The translations under genes and the position numbers were made by a program. A model generated the notes under the pieces. The model was not told the DNA's origin, made no database searches, and was given only the letters and a program-made list of their open reading frames with translations. DNA of 64,000 nt from Micavibrio_C sp046294845. GTDB lineage: Bacteria > Pseudomonadota > Alphaproteobacteria > Micavibrionales > Micavibrionaceae. Positions 38,255-47,270 of the stretch are shown in pieces. The stretch is from assembly GCA_046294845.1 (NCBI GenBank), contig JBKBNU010000001.1, positions 1-64,000 of the forward strand, given 5' to 3'. How positions within the stretch are numbered: the first letter of the stretch is position 1; each line of letters opens with the position of its first letter.

Positions 38255-39322
38255 ATGGATAAGCAAAGACTGCGTGAGTATTTCAGTTTGGCTGCCACCC
38301 CTCCGCAAGGCTGGAGCGGGGACCTCTTTTTCGAGAATAACAGGGGCCAAAAACTGCGTTATGCCTGTGCGCCTGCTGCGGGCGTGTCCCGTGGCACGGT
38401 TATCCATCGTCATGGTGCCGGTGAATCTCTGGACCTCTATCTTGAAACCATCAAATGGTATCAGGCCCAAGGTTTCGATGTTTGGGCGTATGACCTGTCC
38501 GGCTACGGTTTATCCGAAGGCAAAGACCCGCACTTCAAGCCCAGCCCTAAAGATACATTCCTGCATCTTGATGATCTTGATGTGTTTGTGAAAAAAGTTG
38601 TCCGGCACGATCAAGCCAAACCTATGATCATGAGTGCGCATTCCCTGAGTGGTCATAGTGGCCTTTTGTATCTGAAGAAAAATCCCGATGTCTTTAAAGC
38701 GGCCATTATGAGCTCGCCTCTCTTTGATATCTATCGTCTGGGCTTACCCGTATGCGCCCGCCCGCTGATCCGCGGCATTTTTCAAATTGCCTGCCTCATA
38801 GGTTTAAGGAACAAGGAAACGCCGGCAGCCGGTTATTCAAGCTTGCTAGATCGTATCAAAAAAACCAGTGAGAACCTGACCAATATATCTTTGGGTGAAA
38901 TTAATTACCGCCGTTCCGTCAAAGACATGATCAAGGACTTGCATCCCGAGCGTTATCGCGATCGTCCGACATTCGGATGGGTTTGTGCAGCTTATGAAAC
39001 TTTGATACCTGCTCTGCGTGCTAAATTTCTTGCCAAAATTCATACGCCGATGCTGATAGGGAGTGTCGGCATTTATGAAGAGCTCGTCGATACAGACGCC
39101 CATGAACGTGTTGCCAGAACTGTCCAGAATGGGGAATTGGTGAAATTGCCGTTCGGCGACCATAATTTGTGGCATGACCGCGATAAAAATTATCATGAGT
39201 GGGTTACCAATGTCAGGCAGTTCCTTGATAAAGTGGCCCCGCAAGGCCATCCGGCGGGGAGCAAACCCCGTGAAGAACCCCCTGAAAACACAGCTTTATC
39301 ATTAGTGCTTTCGCCGGTATAA
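38255..39322 (+). CDS. Alpha/beta hydrolase, first of three tandem paralogues
   Basis: A 355-residue protein of the Hydrolase_4 / monoacylglycerol lipase type. The nucleophile elbow is 'SAHSLSGHSG' (Ser at about 131), where the usual first Gly is Ala, and the oxyanion region reads 'IHRHGAGES'. The C-terminal His is in 'FGDHNLWHDRD'. Where the two downstream paralogues have an Asp ('AGNDQTVNN', 'ATQDKLIDN'), this protein has 'IYEELVDTD', so the acid may be Glu. The last 28 residues form an extra Pro-rich tail. The substrate is unknown; lysophospholipids or monoglycerides are plausible. It is followed by the second copy after 7 bp. Confidence 0.85.
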   Translation: MDKQRLREYFSLAATPPQGWSGDLFFENNRGQKLRYACAPAAGVSRGTVIHRHGAGESLDLYLETIKWYQAQGFDVWAYDLSGYGLSEGKDPHFKPSPKDTFLHLDDLDVFVKKVVRHDQAKPMIMSAHSLSGHSGLLYLKKNPDVFKAAIMSSPLFDIYRLGLPVCARPLIRGIFQIACLIGLRNKETPAAGYSSLLDRIKKTSENLTNISLGEINYRRSVKDMIKDLHPERYRDRPTFGWVCAAYETLIPALRAKFLAKIHTPMLIGSVGIYEELVDTDAHERVARTVQNGELVKLPFGDHNLWHDRDKNYHEWVTNVRQFLDKVAPQGHPAGSKPREEPPENTALSLVLSPV

Positions 39323-39329
39323 CTTGGAT

Positions 39330-40274
39330 ATGAACAAAATCAGCGCTGCATGGCAGGAGAGATTGCTAACACCGCCCAAGGGCTGGTGCACGGACAGCTT
39401 TCAGAACACGCAAGGCGAGAAGCTGCATTACGCTTTATCTCTTCCCGATGGAAAAATTCGCGGCCATGTCATGTATGTGCAAGGCTTGAATGAATTTACC
39501 GAAAAGACATATGAACTGGCCCGTGATTTCAACCGTCATGCGCTGGGCTTTAGTGTGTTTGATCGTCTGGGACAGGGCCGTTCACCCCGTCTGCTTGATC
39601 ACCCCTACAAGGTGCATTCACAAGGGGCAGAAAAAGATATCAACGACATCATTACATTCGCGGAATCAATTGTGCCTTACAGCCGCAAGATTACCATGCT
39701 GGGCCATTCGACAGGCGGCCTTTTGGGATTGATGGCGTATCACAAACGTCCTGACCTTTTCACGCCGCCTGTGTTGTCCGCTCCCTTGCTCGGGATCAAT
39801 AAACCATTGATCAGGGGTCGTGAGTTTATTTTGGCGGCCCTGTATCTGCCCGACAAAATTCGTGAATGTTATGTTCCGAATGGAACCGATTGGCGCCCCC
39901 GTGGTCAGGCAGGACTGCCCCCACCAGAGGCTTATTCGTCGCACCCCCAACGAATGAAAATTCAGGATGAGCTGACAAGGATTCACCCTGAGCTAAGAGC
40001 CGGAGATCCGACGATTGGATGGGTGCAGGACTTTTGCAGGGCCATCGTGCAGGCCCGCAGCAAGAAATGGCTCAAGCAAGTTGGCCCCGTTACCATCTTT
40101 ACCGCTGGCAATGACCAGACTGTCAATAACCAGCCCGTTTTCAAGGCCCTTGCAGCCATGCCCAAGGCCAGTCACTTTCATTTTGCCGATTCCAAACATG
40201 AAATGCCGTTTGAAACAGACACTATCCGCAAGGCCCTGATTGACCGCACCGTGCAAAATGCCCTGAATCCCTGA
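39330..40274 (+). CDS. Alpha/beta hydrolase, second of three tandem paralogues
   Basis: A 314-residue lysophospholipase or monoacylglycerol lipase-like protein. The nucleophile Ser is in 'LGHSTGGLLG', the Asp in 'AGNDQTVNNQ' and the His in 'DSKHEMPFE', a complete triad. I prefer the ATG at 39330; a TTG six bases earlier is in frame. The opening 'WQERLLTPPKGWCTDSFQNTQGEKLHYA' parallels the first paralogue ('TPPQGW...FENNRGQKLRYA'), so the three arose by duplication. No secretion signal is seen. Confidence 0.87.
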   Translation: MNKISAAWQERLLTPPKGWCTDSFQNTQGEKLHYALSLPDGKIRGHVMYVQGLNEFTEKTYELARDFNRHALGFSVFDRLGQGRSPRLLDHPYKVHSQGAEKDINDIITFAESIVPYSRKITMLGHSTGGLLGLMAYHKRPDLFTPPVLSAPLLGINKPLIRGREFILAALYLPDKIRECYVPNGTDWRPRGQAGLPPPEAYSSHPQRMKIQDELTRIHPELRAGDPTIGWVQDFCRAIVQARSKKWLKQVGPVTIFTAGNDQTVNNQPVFKALAAMPKASHFHFADSKHEMPFETDTIRKALIDRTVQNALNP

Positions 40275-40319
40275 TTTTTGGCTCTGGCCTCATAAAGAAA
40301 GCCATACTATCATTGCCGG

Positions 40320-41327
40320 ATGACCGAATCTTCTCAAACTCCTGCTCTTGAATCCCGTTTCCAAATGCCTGCCGGCTGGCGCTGGCATACGTTTACCAAT
40401 CCGCAAGGCCGGAAAATCCGGTTTGGGACGGTTGCACCCGAGAGCCGCATCCCCGATGCTGTTGTCATTGTTGCCCCGGGCTTAAGCGAGTTCGGCGAGA
40501 AATATTTTGAGCTGGCCCATGATCTGCTTAAACGTAACTTGAGTATGTGGGTTATTGACTGGCAGGGACAGGGGCTATCAGACCGTCACCTGAAGAAAAA
40601 CCCCCACAAGCGCCATACAACCAGCTTTGAAGATGACGTCGCAGACTTCCATTTCTTTATCATGGAGTACGTCAAGCATTCAGCGGTTCATCCGGATGTG
40701 GGCCGCATTCCACTGGTCCTCTTAGGACACTCAATGGGCGGCAGTATCGGGTTACGCTACCTGTACCGCCATCCGGATATGTTTGCCTGTGCTGCCTTTA
40801 CATCGCCCATGTTGGGAATTCGTGACATTCGGATAATACCGCGCCCCCTGCGCGGCCTGCTTACAGGTCTGTTGGCAGAAGTAGCCGGTAACAGTTATGT
40901 TTTTGGTGGCAGCGACTGGAATGCGCAATCCCGCAACAATCCCGGCCATAATATTTTCTCATCCGACCCTGCACGCGATAGCGTACATAATAGCTGGTGT
41001 TTGCAAAATCCGGCCTTGCAGGTAGGAAGCCCTACATTCCGCTGGCTACATGAGGCCGAAAAGTCTTGCGCCTATCTGCGCCAGCCCCAAATTCTCGAGA
41101 ATATTAAAACCCCTGTCCTGATTGCGCTCGCGACCCAGGACAAACTGATTGACAATCAGGCCGCGCGTAAGGCGGCCCGCCTCCTGCCGAATGCCCACCT
41201 GATAGAAATTGAAGGCGCACGCCACGAGATACTGATGGAATCAGATGCCATGCGTAATCATTTCCTGCAGGCCTTCGAGGATTTATTGACGCGCACGCAA
41301 GTGCGTGGCCAGTTGAAACCGTTCTAA
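40320..41327 (+). CDS. Alpha/beta hydrolase, third of three tandem paralogues
   Basis: A 335-residue member of the same group. It keeps the canonical 'LGHSMGGSIG' nucleophile elbow, 'ATQDKLIDNQ' with the acid and 'GARHEILMES' with the histidine. The start 'MPAGWRWHTFTNPQGRKIRFG' parallels the other two. A short hairpin (ACCGTTC / GAACGGT, 41318-41334) spans its stop codon. It lies 45 bp after the second copy and is likely co-transcribed with it. Confidence 0.87.
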   Translation: MTESSQTPALESRFQMPAGWRWHTFTNPQGRKIRFGTVAPESRIPDAVVIVAPGLSEFGEKYFELAHDLLKRNLSMWVIDWQGQGLSDRHLKKNPHKRHTTSFEDDVADFHFFIMEYVKHSAVHPDVGRIPLVLLGHSMGGSIGLRYLYRHPDMFACAAFTSPMLGIRDIRIIPRPLRGLLTGLLAEVAGNSYVFGGSDWNAQSRNNPGHNIFSSDPARDSVHNSWCLQNPALQVGSPTFRWLHEAEKSCAYLRQPQILENIKTPVLIALATQDKLIDNQAARKAARLLPNAHLIEIEGARHEILMESDAMRNHFLQAFEDLLTRTQVRGQLKPF

Positions 41328-41364
41328 GAACGGTGCATTATAAGGCCCTGACAGCAAGGGTTTA

Positions 41365-41628
41365 ATGATTATGAAAAAAGCAGCTGGTGAAGAATTTGAC
41401 GCCAAACGTGTCCGCCTCAGCGACCGTATCCTCTACGCGCTGGAACTTGCCATCGAACAGGAAGATGTCAGCATCGCCGAAGCTTTGGTCCGTGCGTTGG
41501 AGCTGGCCATGACCCGTAACACCGGCGGCGGTGAATTCGTGGAACGCCGCGATTATCCAAGGGAAATCGAAGAAGCCATGGATCGCTTGCGTGAAATCAA
41601 AAAGCAGGTTGCCGCTTTACGGAACTAA
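41365..41628 (+). CDS. Small helical hypothetical protein, 87 aa
   Basis: A charged helical protein ('LSDRILYALELAIEQEDVSIAEALVRALELAM' then a C-terminal helix 'EIEEAMDRLREIKKQVAALRN') of a kind often found as a small conserved alphaproteobacterial protein. AAGGG precedes the start. It follows the hydrolase cluster on the same strand and converges with ligA. Function unknown. Confidence 0.75.
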   Translation: MIMKKAAGEEFDAKRVRLSDRILYALELAIEQEDVSIAEALVRALELAMTRNTGGGEFVERRDYPREIEEAMDRLREIKKQVAALRN

Positions 41629-41653
41629 TCACCTCATCACGCTTAATGCCAGC

Positions 41654-43732
41654 CTATTCCCCGATAAGGTTAAGCCATTCCGCCTCACTGAGAACGGTTA
41701 CACCCAGATCCCGTGCCTTCGCAAGCTTTGATCCGGCATCCTCACCCGCAATCACGTAATCCGTCTTACCGGATACGGCGCTTGCAACCTTGGCGCCCAA
41801 TTGTTCGGCACGTGCCTTGGCTTCGTTTCGACCCATCTGGGTCAAGGTCCCTGTAAAGACCACAACCTTACCGGTCACAGGCGAAGAAGCATTCACAACC
41901 CGTTCATAAGGCTTGATCACCAACTGTGCTGCCAAATCATCCAGAATTGACTGATTGTGGGGTTCATTAAAGAAAGCAATGATATCAGCGGCAACACTCG
42001 CCCCAATATCTTCAATATTCAAAAGATCCTGATAGGCTTGCCCTTCAGGATTAGCGGCTTGCGCCATCGCCTGACGTAAATCTGAGAGTGAGGCATAATG
42101 CTGCGCCAGCTTTTTAGCTGTCGCTTCCCCTACCTGACGGATACCCAGAGCATAAATAAAACGCTCGAAACCAATACTACGGCGGTCTTCAATCGCTTTG
42201 AATAAATTCTCGACAGATTTGACACCCCAACCTTCACGTTCCTGTAGCGGCTCCGCCAACGTGGCATTGATCCGGGATAGCCTGAAAATATCTGCAGGCG
42301 TGCGGATCAATTTTTCCTGCCAGAATTCCTGTATGATTTTATCCCCCAGACCTTCAATATCAAAAGCAAGGCGGCTGACAAAATGCTTCAGGCGCTCGAC
42401 GGCCTGCGCTTCACAAATCAATCCCCCTGTGCAACGCATGACAACTTCGCCTTCGGCCCGTACCGCCAGCGATTTGCAAACAGGACAATGATCGGGAAAT
42501 TGATAGGGAACAAGGTCAGCCGGACGTTTATCCAGTAACACTTCCACTACTTGCGGGATGACATCGCCCGCACGCTGGATCACAACATGATCACCTACGC
42601 GTATATCCTTGCGTTCGATTTCATCGGCATTATGAAGCGTTGCATTTGAAACCACCACGCCCCCGACCGCAATCGGTTCCAGACGGGCAACAGGGGTCAA
42701 CGCTCCTGTGCGCCCCACCTGAATATCAATCGCATTGATAATCGTCACAGCCTTTTCGGCAGGGAATTTATGGGCTATGGCCCAACGCGGCGCACGGGAA
42801 ACAAACCCCAGACGTTCCTGCCAATCAAGGCGATCAACTTTGTAAACCACGCCATCAATTTCATAAGCAAGATCGGGACGTTCTTGCTCAACAAAGCGGT
42901 AATAGGACAAAATATCTTCTGTTGTCCGGCACAATCTGACAGGTTCTGCCGTGACAAATCCAAAAGATTGCAAAGCCACCCGTATAGCTGACTGGCTTTC
43001 CCCTAAAGGCGCACTGACCTCGCCCAGAGCATAACCAAAAAAATGTAAAGGTCTTTGTGCTGTAACAGCCGGATCCAGCTGCCGCACACTGCCAGCAGCA
43101 GCATTACGGGGATTGGCAAACGGCTCACGTCCCTCTTTTTCTTCACGGTCATTCATCTGCGCGAATTCGTCACGCCGCATATAGATTTCACCGCGTACTT
43201 CCAGAACAGCAGGCGGGTTGCCGAGTAACTTCTTTGGTACGTCGGCAATTGTCATCACGTTACGTGTAATATCCTCGCCTTCCGCGCCATCACCACGGGT
43301 AGCGGCCTGCACCAGCTGACCGCCCTCATAACGCAGGGCACAGGACAGACCATCGATTTTTGGTTCAGCCAAAATTTCAATCGCTGCCTTGTCATCCAGA
43401 TTGAGGAAGCGACGCATACGATCAATGAAATCATAAACATCCTGATCTTCAAAGGCATTACCAAGAGAGAGCATAGGCACGCCATGCTTTACTTTTTTAA
43501 AGCCTGCCGCAGGAGCAGCCCCCACTTTGGACAACATCTTATAGGTATCAATCGCAGGGTATTGTTCAATAATTTCCAACAACCGTTTTTTCAGACGATC
43601 ATATTCGGCATCGGAAATAGCGGGCTTATCCTTGGCATGATAAAGATCGTCATGAAATTTTACATCACGGACCAAGTCCTGATATTCTTTTTCAATCTCG
43701 TCTGGCCAAAAAAGAGAAGACGTCATATTCAT
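41654..43732 (-). CDS. ligA: NAD-dependent DNA ligase
   Basis: The essential replicative ligase, 692 residues. In order it has the Ia domain, the adenylation domain with the active lysine in 'AEPKIDGLSCAL', the OB-fold after 'VGRTGALTPVA', a Cys4 zinc finger ('HCPVCKSL' and 'RCTGGLICEAQ'), helix-hairpin-helix repeats and a C-terminal BRCT domain ('GKVVVFTGTLTQMGRNEAKA'). I place the start at the ATG at 43732; the open frame has a TTG three codons earlier and an ATG two codons later. All domains are intact. Confidence 0.96.
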   Translation of the reverse strand: MNMTSSLFWPDEIEKEYQDLVRDVKFHDDLYHAKDKPAISDAEYDRLKKRLLEIIEQYPAIDTYKMLSKVGAAPAAGFKKVKHGVPMLSLGNAFEDQDVYDFIDRMRRFLNLDDKAAIEILAEPKIDGLSCALRYEGGQLVQAATRGDGAEGEDITRNVMTIADVPKKLLGNPPAVLEVRGEIYMRRDEFAQMNDREEKEGREPFANPRNAAAGSVRQLDPAVTAQRPLHFFGYALGEVSAPLGESQSAIRVALQSFGFVTAEPVRLCRTTEDILSYYRFVEQERPDLAYEIDGVVYKVDRLDWQERLGFVSRAPRWAIAHKFPAEKAVTIINAIDIQVGRTGALTPVARLEPIAVGGVVVSNATLHNADEIERKDIRVGDHVVIQRAGDVIPQVVEVLLDKRPADLVPYQFPDHCPVCKSLAVRAEGEVVMRCTGGLICEAQAVERLKHFVSRLAFDIEGLGDKIIQEFWQEKLIRTPADIFRLSRINATLAEPLQEREGWGVKSVENLFKAIEDRRSIGFERFIYALGIRQVGEATAKKLAQHYASLSDLRQAMAQAANPEGQAYQDLLNIEDIGASVAADIIAFFNEPHNQSILDDLAAQLVIKPYERVVNASSPVTGKVVVFTGTLTQMGRNEAKARAEQLGAKVASAVSGKTDYVIAGEDAGSKLAKARDLGVTVLSEAEWLNLIGE

Positions 43733-43836
43733 TGCCCGCAAGCACCATTAATCAAATAAACTGGGCCTATTATAATGAATTCGGCCCTGCCGACCAGATG
43801 GATTTAGCAATCTATCCCCGCTTCGGAGACGGTGGC

Positions 43837-44682
43837 TTACGCATAGGTGCGGCCATGGCGCGCATTGAGGTGCGCAATAAGGACAGCAGCCTTGGTATTA
43901 TCCAGATATTCATTGCCCATGGCTGCTGAATATATCTTGGTACCGTTGGTCAGGAATGCGGACGCCGCAGGATAGGCACCTATGACAGCAGCTTGTCCAG
44001 GATTACTGGTCGAAGTAACAAAGGTTTGGGCGTTTGTTAACGCTGTTGCTGAATCCATCCAGAACTTTGTTTGATTAGTGGAATGCGAATACGACACAAT
44101 AAGTAGATGATCGCCTGAAATCGCTATGCTCGCAAGATTCAATAGTGAACCGGCACTACCGTTCGATTGGGCAAGACGGATATTTTCACTGGTCTGTACC
44201 TCGTATCCGATGCCATGTGAGGCGTTATTGACGGTTGATCTTGTACCAAATAAGGGCACATTCCCCCCTGAAAAATCGACTGCTCCCATTGTCAGGGCAT
44301 ACCAGAAATCGGCACCTCCCGTTGTTTTGTGCAGATTGTTCAGAAAGGCCGTGTTAATCCCTGATTTAAGTTTGAAATAATCGTTGCCATCGAACGACCA
44401 GTAAGCTGCCGGATCGCCAGCACTGCCGTTAAATGTCGGATAGGTTGTGCCGCTCGATCCATCACCACGAAAAAAGTCGTAAGCCGTTTGCGCGGAACCA
44501 TCGGCGGGTGTGGCTGTCAGATTGGCCCATGTCACACCGCTGCCGCCATAACTGTCAGCAATCGTGGCATCCAGATCAAAGACAACACTATCCAGCACGC
44601 CATCAAGATAAGGGGACACCTCGTCTGTCGTCATTATCAAGGGGCGGGGACGCGGCAAGCCATAGCTATTATCAGTGAGCAT
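43837..44682 (-). CDS. LamG/concanavalin-like hypothetical protein, 281 aa
   Basis: A protein rich in Ser, Thr, Gly and Asn, with a beta-sandwich-like pattern: 'YWSFDGNDYFKLKSGINTAF' and 'HLLIVSYSHSTNQTKFWMDS' resemble LamG/laminin-type lectin folds often found in phage tail and surface proteins. No signal peptide is seen. AAGGA lies about 8 bases before the start. Two terminators with good T runs lie upstream on the same strand, with no gene to feed them, so the gene looks like an orphan fragment of a larger cassette, for example the end of a prophage tail module; this is an inference. Confidence 0.55.
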   Translation of the reverse strand: MLTDNSYGLPRPRPLIMTTDEVSPYLDGVLDSVVFDLDATIADSYGGSGVTWANLTATPADGSAQTAYDFFRGDGSSGTTYPTFNGSAGDPAAYWSFDGNDYFKLKSGINTAFLNNLHKTTGGADFWYALTMGAVDFSGGNVPLFGTRSTVNNASHGIGYEVQTSENIRLAQSNGSAGSLLNLASIAISGDHLLIVSYSHSTNQTKFWMDSATALTNAQTFVTSTSNPGQAAVIGAYPAASAFLTNGTKIYSAAMGNEYLDNTKAAVLIAHLNARHGRTYA

Positions 44683-44709
44683 GATGGGAATCCTTTTTGA
44701 TGAATAAAT

Positions 44710-44735
44710 GAAAAAGCCCGCCTTTACAGACGGGC
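44710..44735 (-). terminator. Terminator 2 upstream of the LamG-like gene
   Basis: Minus-strand stem GCCCG / CGGGC (plus 44731-44735 and 44716-44720), followed by TTTTT. It lies about 28 bp ahead of the start of the minus-strand gene, where a terminator is unexpected. Confidence 0.6.
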
Positions 44736-44739
44736 GTGC

Positions 44740-44768
44740 AATAAAAAAATAGCCCCGCTAAGAGGGGT
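44740..44768 (-). terminator. Terminator 1 upstream of the LamG-like gene
   Basis: Minus-strand stem CCCC / GGGG (plus 44764-44767 and 44753-44756) followed by a T-rich run (plus 44741-44750). With the hairpin at 44710-44735 it makes two tandem terminators. Confidence 0.5.
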
Positions 44769-44794
44769 TTTGGGGTGTTTATGGTCTCATATTA

Positions 44795-44810
44795 TAGGAA
44801 TAATATCCTA
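44795..44810. promoter_or_regulatory. Palindrome before the TPR-sulfotransferase gene
   Basis: TAGGA-n6-TCCTA dyad in an AT-rich stretch 79 bp before the chosen start. It may be an operator; support is weak. Confidence 0.3.
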
Positions 44811-44888
44811 AATGTCAAGTTTTATCATACCCCATTCCTTGATGCCCCACCGTTGTCAGATGTGTTTGCGGGCTTTATTCTTCTCAAC

Positions 44889-47264
44889 ATGTCAGTTTCA
44901 AATGAAGTCCCCTTAGAGGATGCCCTTAATATCGCCGCCCAATATCACCGCCAGAACAATCTGGTGCTGGCTGATCGTACATACCGCGATATTCTGAAAG
45001 TCGTTCCTGACCATTTTGAAGCCCTGCATAATCTGGCAATCGTCAGTTATCAGCGCGGACGTCTGGATGAAGCTGCCCAACAAATCGCCAAAGCCCATAA
45101 AAGCGGCGGGGGCACCTGTCAGGAACCGCGTTTCTGGAACAATTATGCGGTGATGATGGCAGAGACCCGCCATATACAGGAAGCCATGAAGGCATGGGAT
45201 AAGGCTCTTGATCTCGACCCAGACTTTATTGATGCCCTGAGCAGTAAAGCCCATGCGCTGTGGCAGGCAGGCGCCTACGAAGAATCGGAAAATCTCTGCC
45301 GCAAGGCTCTGGCCCTTGATCCCTCCTTGGCTGATGCCCGCCTTAACCTCGGCAATGCCCTGATTGCACAAGGTAAAAGAGAAGAGGCGCTGGAAGTCTG
45401 GCACGAAGTAGCACGGCAACATCCCCAATTTGCACAGCCCTGGAACAATATAGGCAATGCCCTGCGTGAGGCCGGACGACTGACCGAGGCGGAAGAAGCA
45501 TGCCGCAAGGCCCTTGCCCTTGATCCCAAGCTGGTCTTTGCCATGAATAACCTCGGTAATGTTCTGCGTGATCTCGGGAAATCAAAAGAAGCAGAAGAAT
45601 TGTTCCGCAAGGCTGTTTCTTTAAAACCTGATTATGCCGAAGCCCAGAATAATCTCGGTGTAGCGCTGCTTGATCAGCACCGTTTTGAAGAAGCTGCCAC
45701 GGCCATTCGTTATGCGATTGCCTTCAAGTCCGATTATGGCGACGCGCATGGTAATCTTTGTCTGGCTTTACTGGAACTGGGGGAGATTGAAGACGCGCAG
45801 GAACACGCCCAGAAAGCAGTCTTGCTGAAACCCAAATCGGCACAGGCTTATGCCGAGTTGGCCGATGTGCTGTTTGCTGCGGACCGCATGGACGAAGCAG
45901 AAGTTGCATTGGAAGAAGCCTTGGCGCTTGAACCCGATACACCGCGCTTTTATCTCAAGCTTGCCACAGTCATGGAACGCGCCAACCGTATTGATGACGC
46001 ACTGGCGGCCATCGACAAAGCCGTAGAGCTTAATCCGGAAATGCCGGAGGCCTACCTGCGACAGGGCGTCACCTACTTCCTCAGCAACCGGATTGAAGAG
46101 GCACAAAATTCAATTAGGAAAGCTGTTGACCTGAAACCCGATCTGGCAATTGCCTATGCCACACTGGCAGAAATCGCACAAGCCGAAGGCGACATCGAAG
46201 GATCGGTTGAAATGATCCGTCAGGGGTTGGCGATTAGCAAGGATATGCCCACACTGTTCTATTCCTTGGGCAAAGCTATCAAATTCACACCGGACAGCGA
46301 TGATTTCCGTGATCTGTGCGCCTTGGAAGAGGGAGCAGAGAAAAAAGGGACCCAATATTGCATCAGCCTTTATTTTGCCCTTGCCAATGCCTACGAAAAT
46401 ATTGGCGATTACAAGCAGTCTTTTATCTATCTGAAAAAGGGTAACGATACCAAACGCCGCACCATATCCTATAGCCGTGATATGAACGCCGAAGGCTTCG
46501 CCCACATTAAAAACACCTACACCTTGGAATCAATCAGGCAATTCGAAGGTAAAGGATGCACATCGGATGTACCCGTCTTTATCGTCGGCATGCCCCGTTC
46601 CGGCACAACATTGACCGAACAGATCATATCATCACACCCGCAAGTCTTTGGCGCAGGAGAGTTGATGGATCTGGCGATGACGGAGCAAAAAGCCGGATAT
46701 CTCTACCCCGAAAACGCTGACAAATTCGGACAGATATATGTCGATATGATCAAGGCCCGCGATCCACATCAGGGAACTGCACAAGCTGCCCTGAGGATTA
46801 CCGACAAAATGCCCGGCAATTATTCACGGATTGGCGAGATTATCTGCACCCTGCCGAATGCCAAGATCATCCATTGCCGCCGCGATCCTGTTGATACCTG
46901 TCTTTCCTGCTACAAGCAGCTTTTCGCCCGCGGGCAATACTGGTCGTATAATCTTGAAGAATTGGCCGCCCAATACAAACTTTATGAAGATTTGATGGAT
47001 TATTGGCGCCAAATTGTGCCGGATCGTTTCATCGAGGTCGAGTACGAGGAAACCGTCAATAATCTAGAAGCCGTTGCCCGCCGCATGATCGATTATATTG
47101 GTCTGCCGTGGGATGATGCCTGCCTGCGCCCGCACGAACAAAAACGCACAGTATTGACCGCGAGCAAAATGCAGGTGATCAAACCTGTATACAAAACATC
47201 TGTGAAAAGCTGGCAGCGCTACGAAGAGGAGCTTCAGCCCCTCATTCAGGCTCTGGCTGAATAG
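44889..47264 (+). CDS. TPR repeat protein with C-terminal sulfotransferase domain
   Basis: A 791-residue protein. The first ~490 residues are TPR repeats of about 34 residues each, with 'A...Y.....DP....A' spacing (for example 'AEEACRKALALDPKLVFAMNNLGNVL'). The C-terminal ~260 residues are a sulfotransferase domain with the PAPS 5'-phosphosulfate loop 'PVFIVGMPRSGTTLTEQII' and the 3'-phosphate motif 'HCRRDPVDTCLSCYKQLF'. Such proteins are common in alphaproteobacteria and may sulfate a surface sugar or protein; the substrate is unknown. The frame extends 38 codons upstream, but the ATG at 44889 fits the TPR start better. Confidence 0.85.
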   Translation: MSVSNEVPLEDALNIAAQYHRQNNLVLADRTYRDILKVVPDHFEALHNLAIVSYQRGRLDEAAQQIAKAHKSGGGTCQEPRFWNNYAVMMAETRHIQEAMKAWDKALDLDPDFIDALSSKAHALWQAGAYEESENLCRKALALDPSLADARLNLGNALIAQGKREEALEVWHEVARQHPQFAQPWNNIGNALREAGRLTEAEEACRKALALDPKLVFAMNNLGNVLRDLGKSKEAEELFRKAVSLKPDYAEAQNNLGVALLDQHRFEEAATAIRYAIAFKSDYGDAHGNLCLALLELGEIEDAQEHAQKAVLLKPKSAQAYAELADVLFAADRMDEAEVALEEALALEPDTPRFYLKLATVMERANRIDDALAAIDKAVELNPEMPEAYLRQGVTYFLSNRIEEAQNSIRKAVDLKPDLAIAYATLAEIAQAEGDIEGSVEMIRQGLAISKDMPTLFYSLGKAIKFTPDSDDFRDLCALEEGAEKKGTQYCISLYFALANAYENIGDYKQSFIYLKKGNDTKRRTISYSRDMNAEGFAHIKNTYTLESIRQFEGKGCTSDVPVFIVGMPRSGTTLTEQIISSHPQVFGAGELMDLAMTEQKAGYLYPENADKFGQIYVDMIKARDPHQGTAQAALRITDKMPGNYSRIGEIICTLPNAKIIHCRRDPVDTCLSCYKQLFARGQYWSYNLEELAAQYKLYEDLMDYWRQIVPDRFIEVEYEETVNNLEAVARRMIDYIGLPWDDACLRPHEQKRTVLTASKMQVIKPVYKTSVKSWQRYEEELQPLIQALAE

Positions 47265-47270
47265 ATACCC

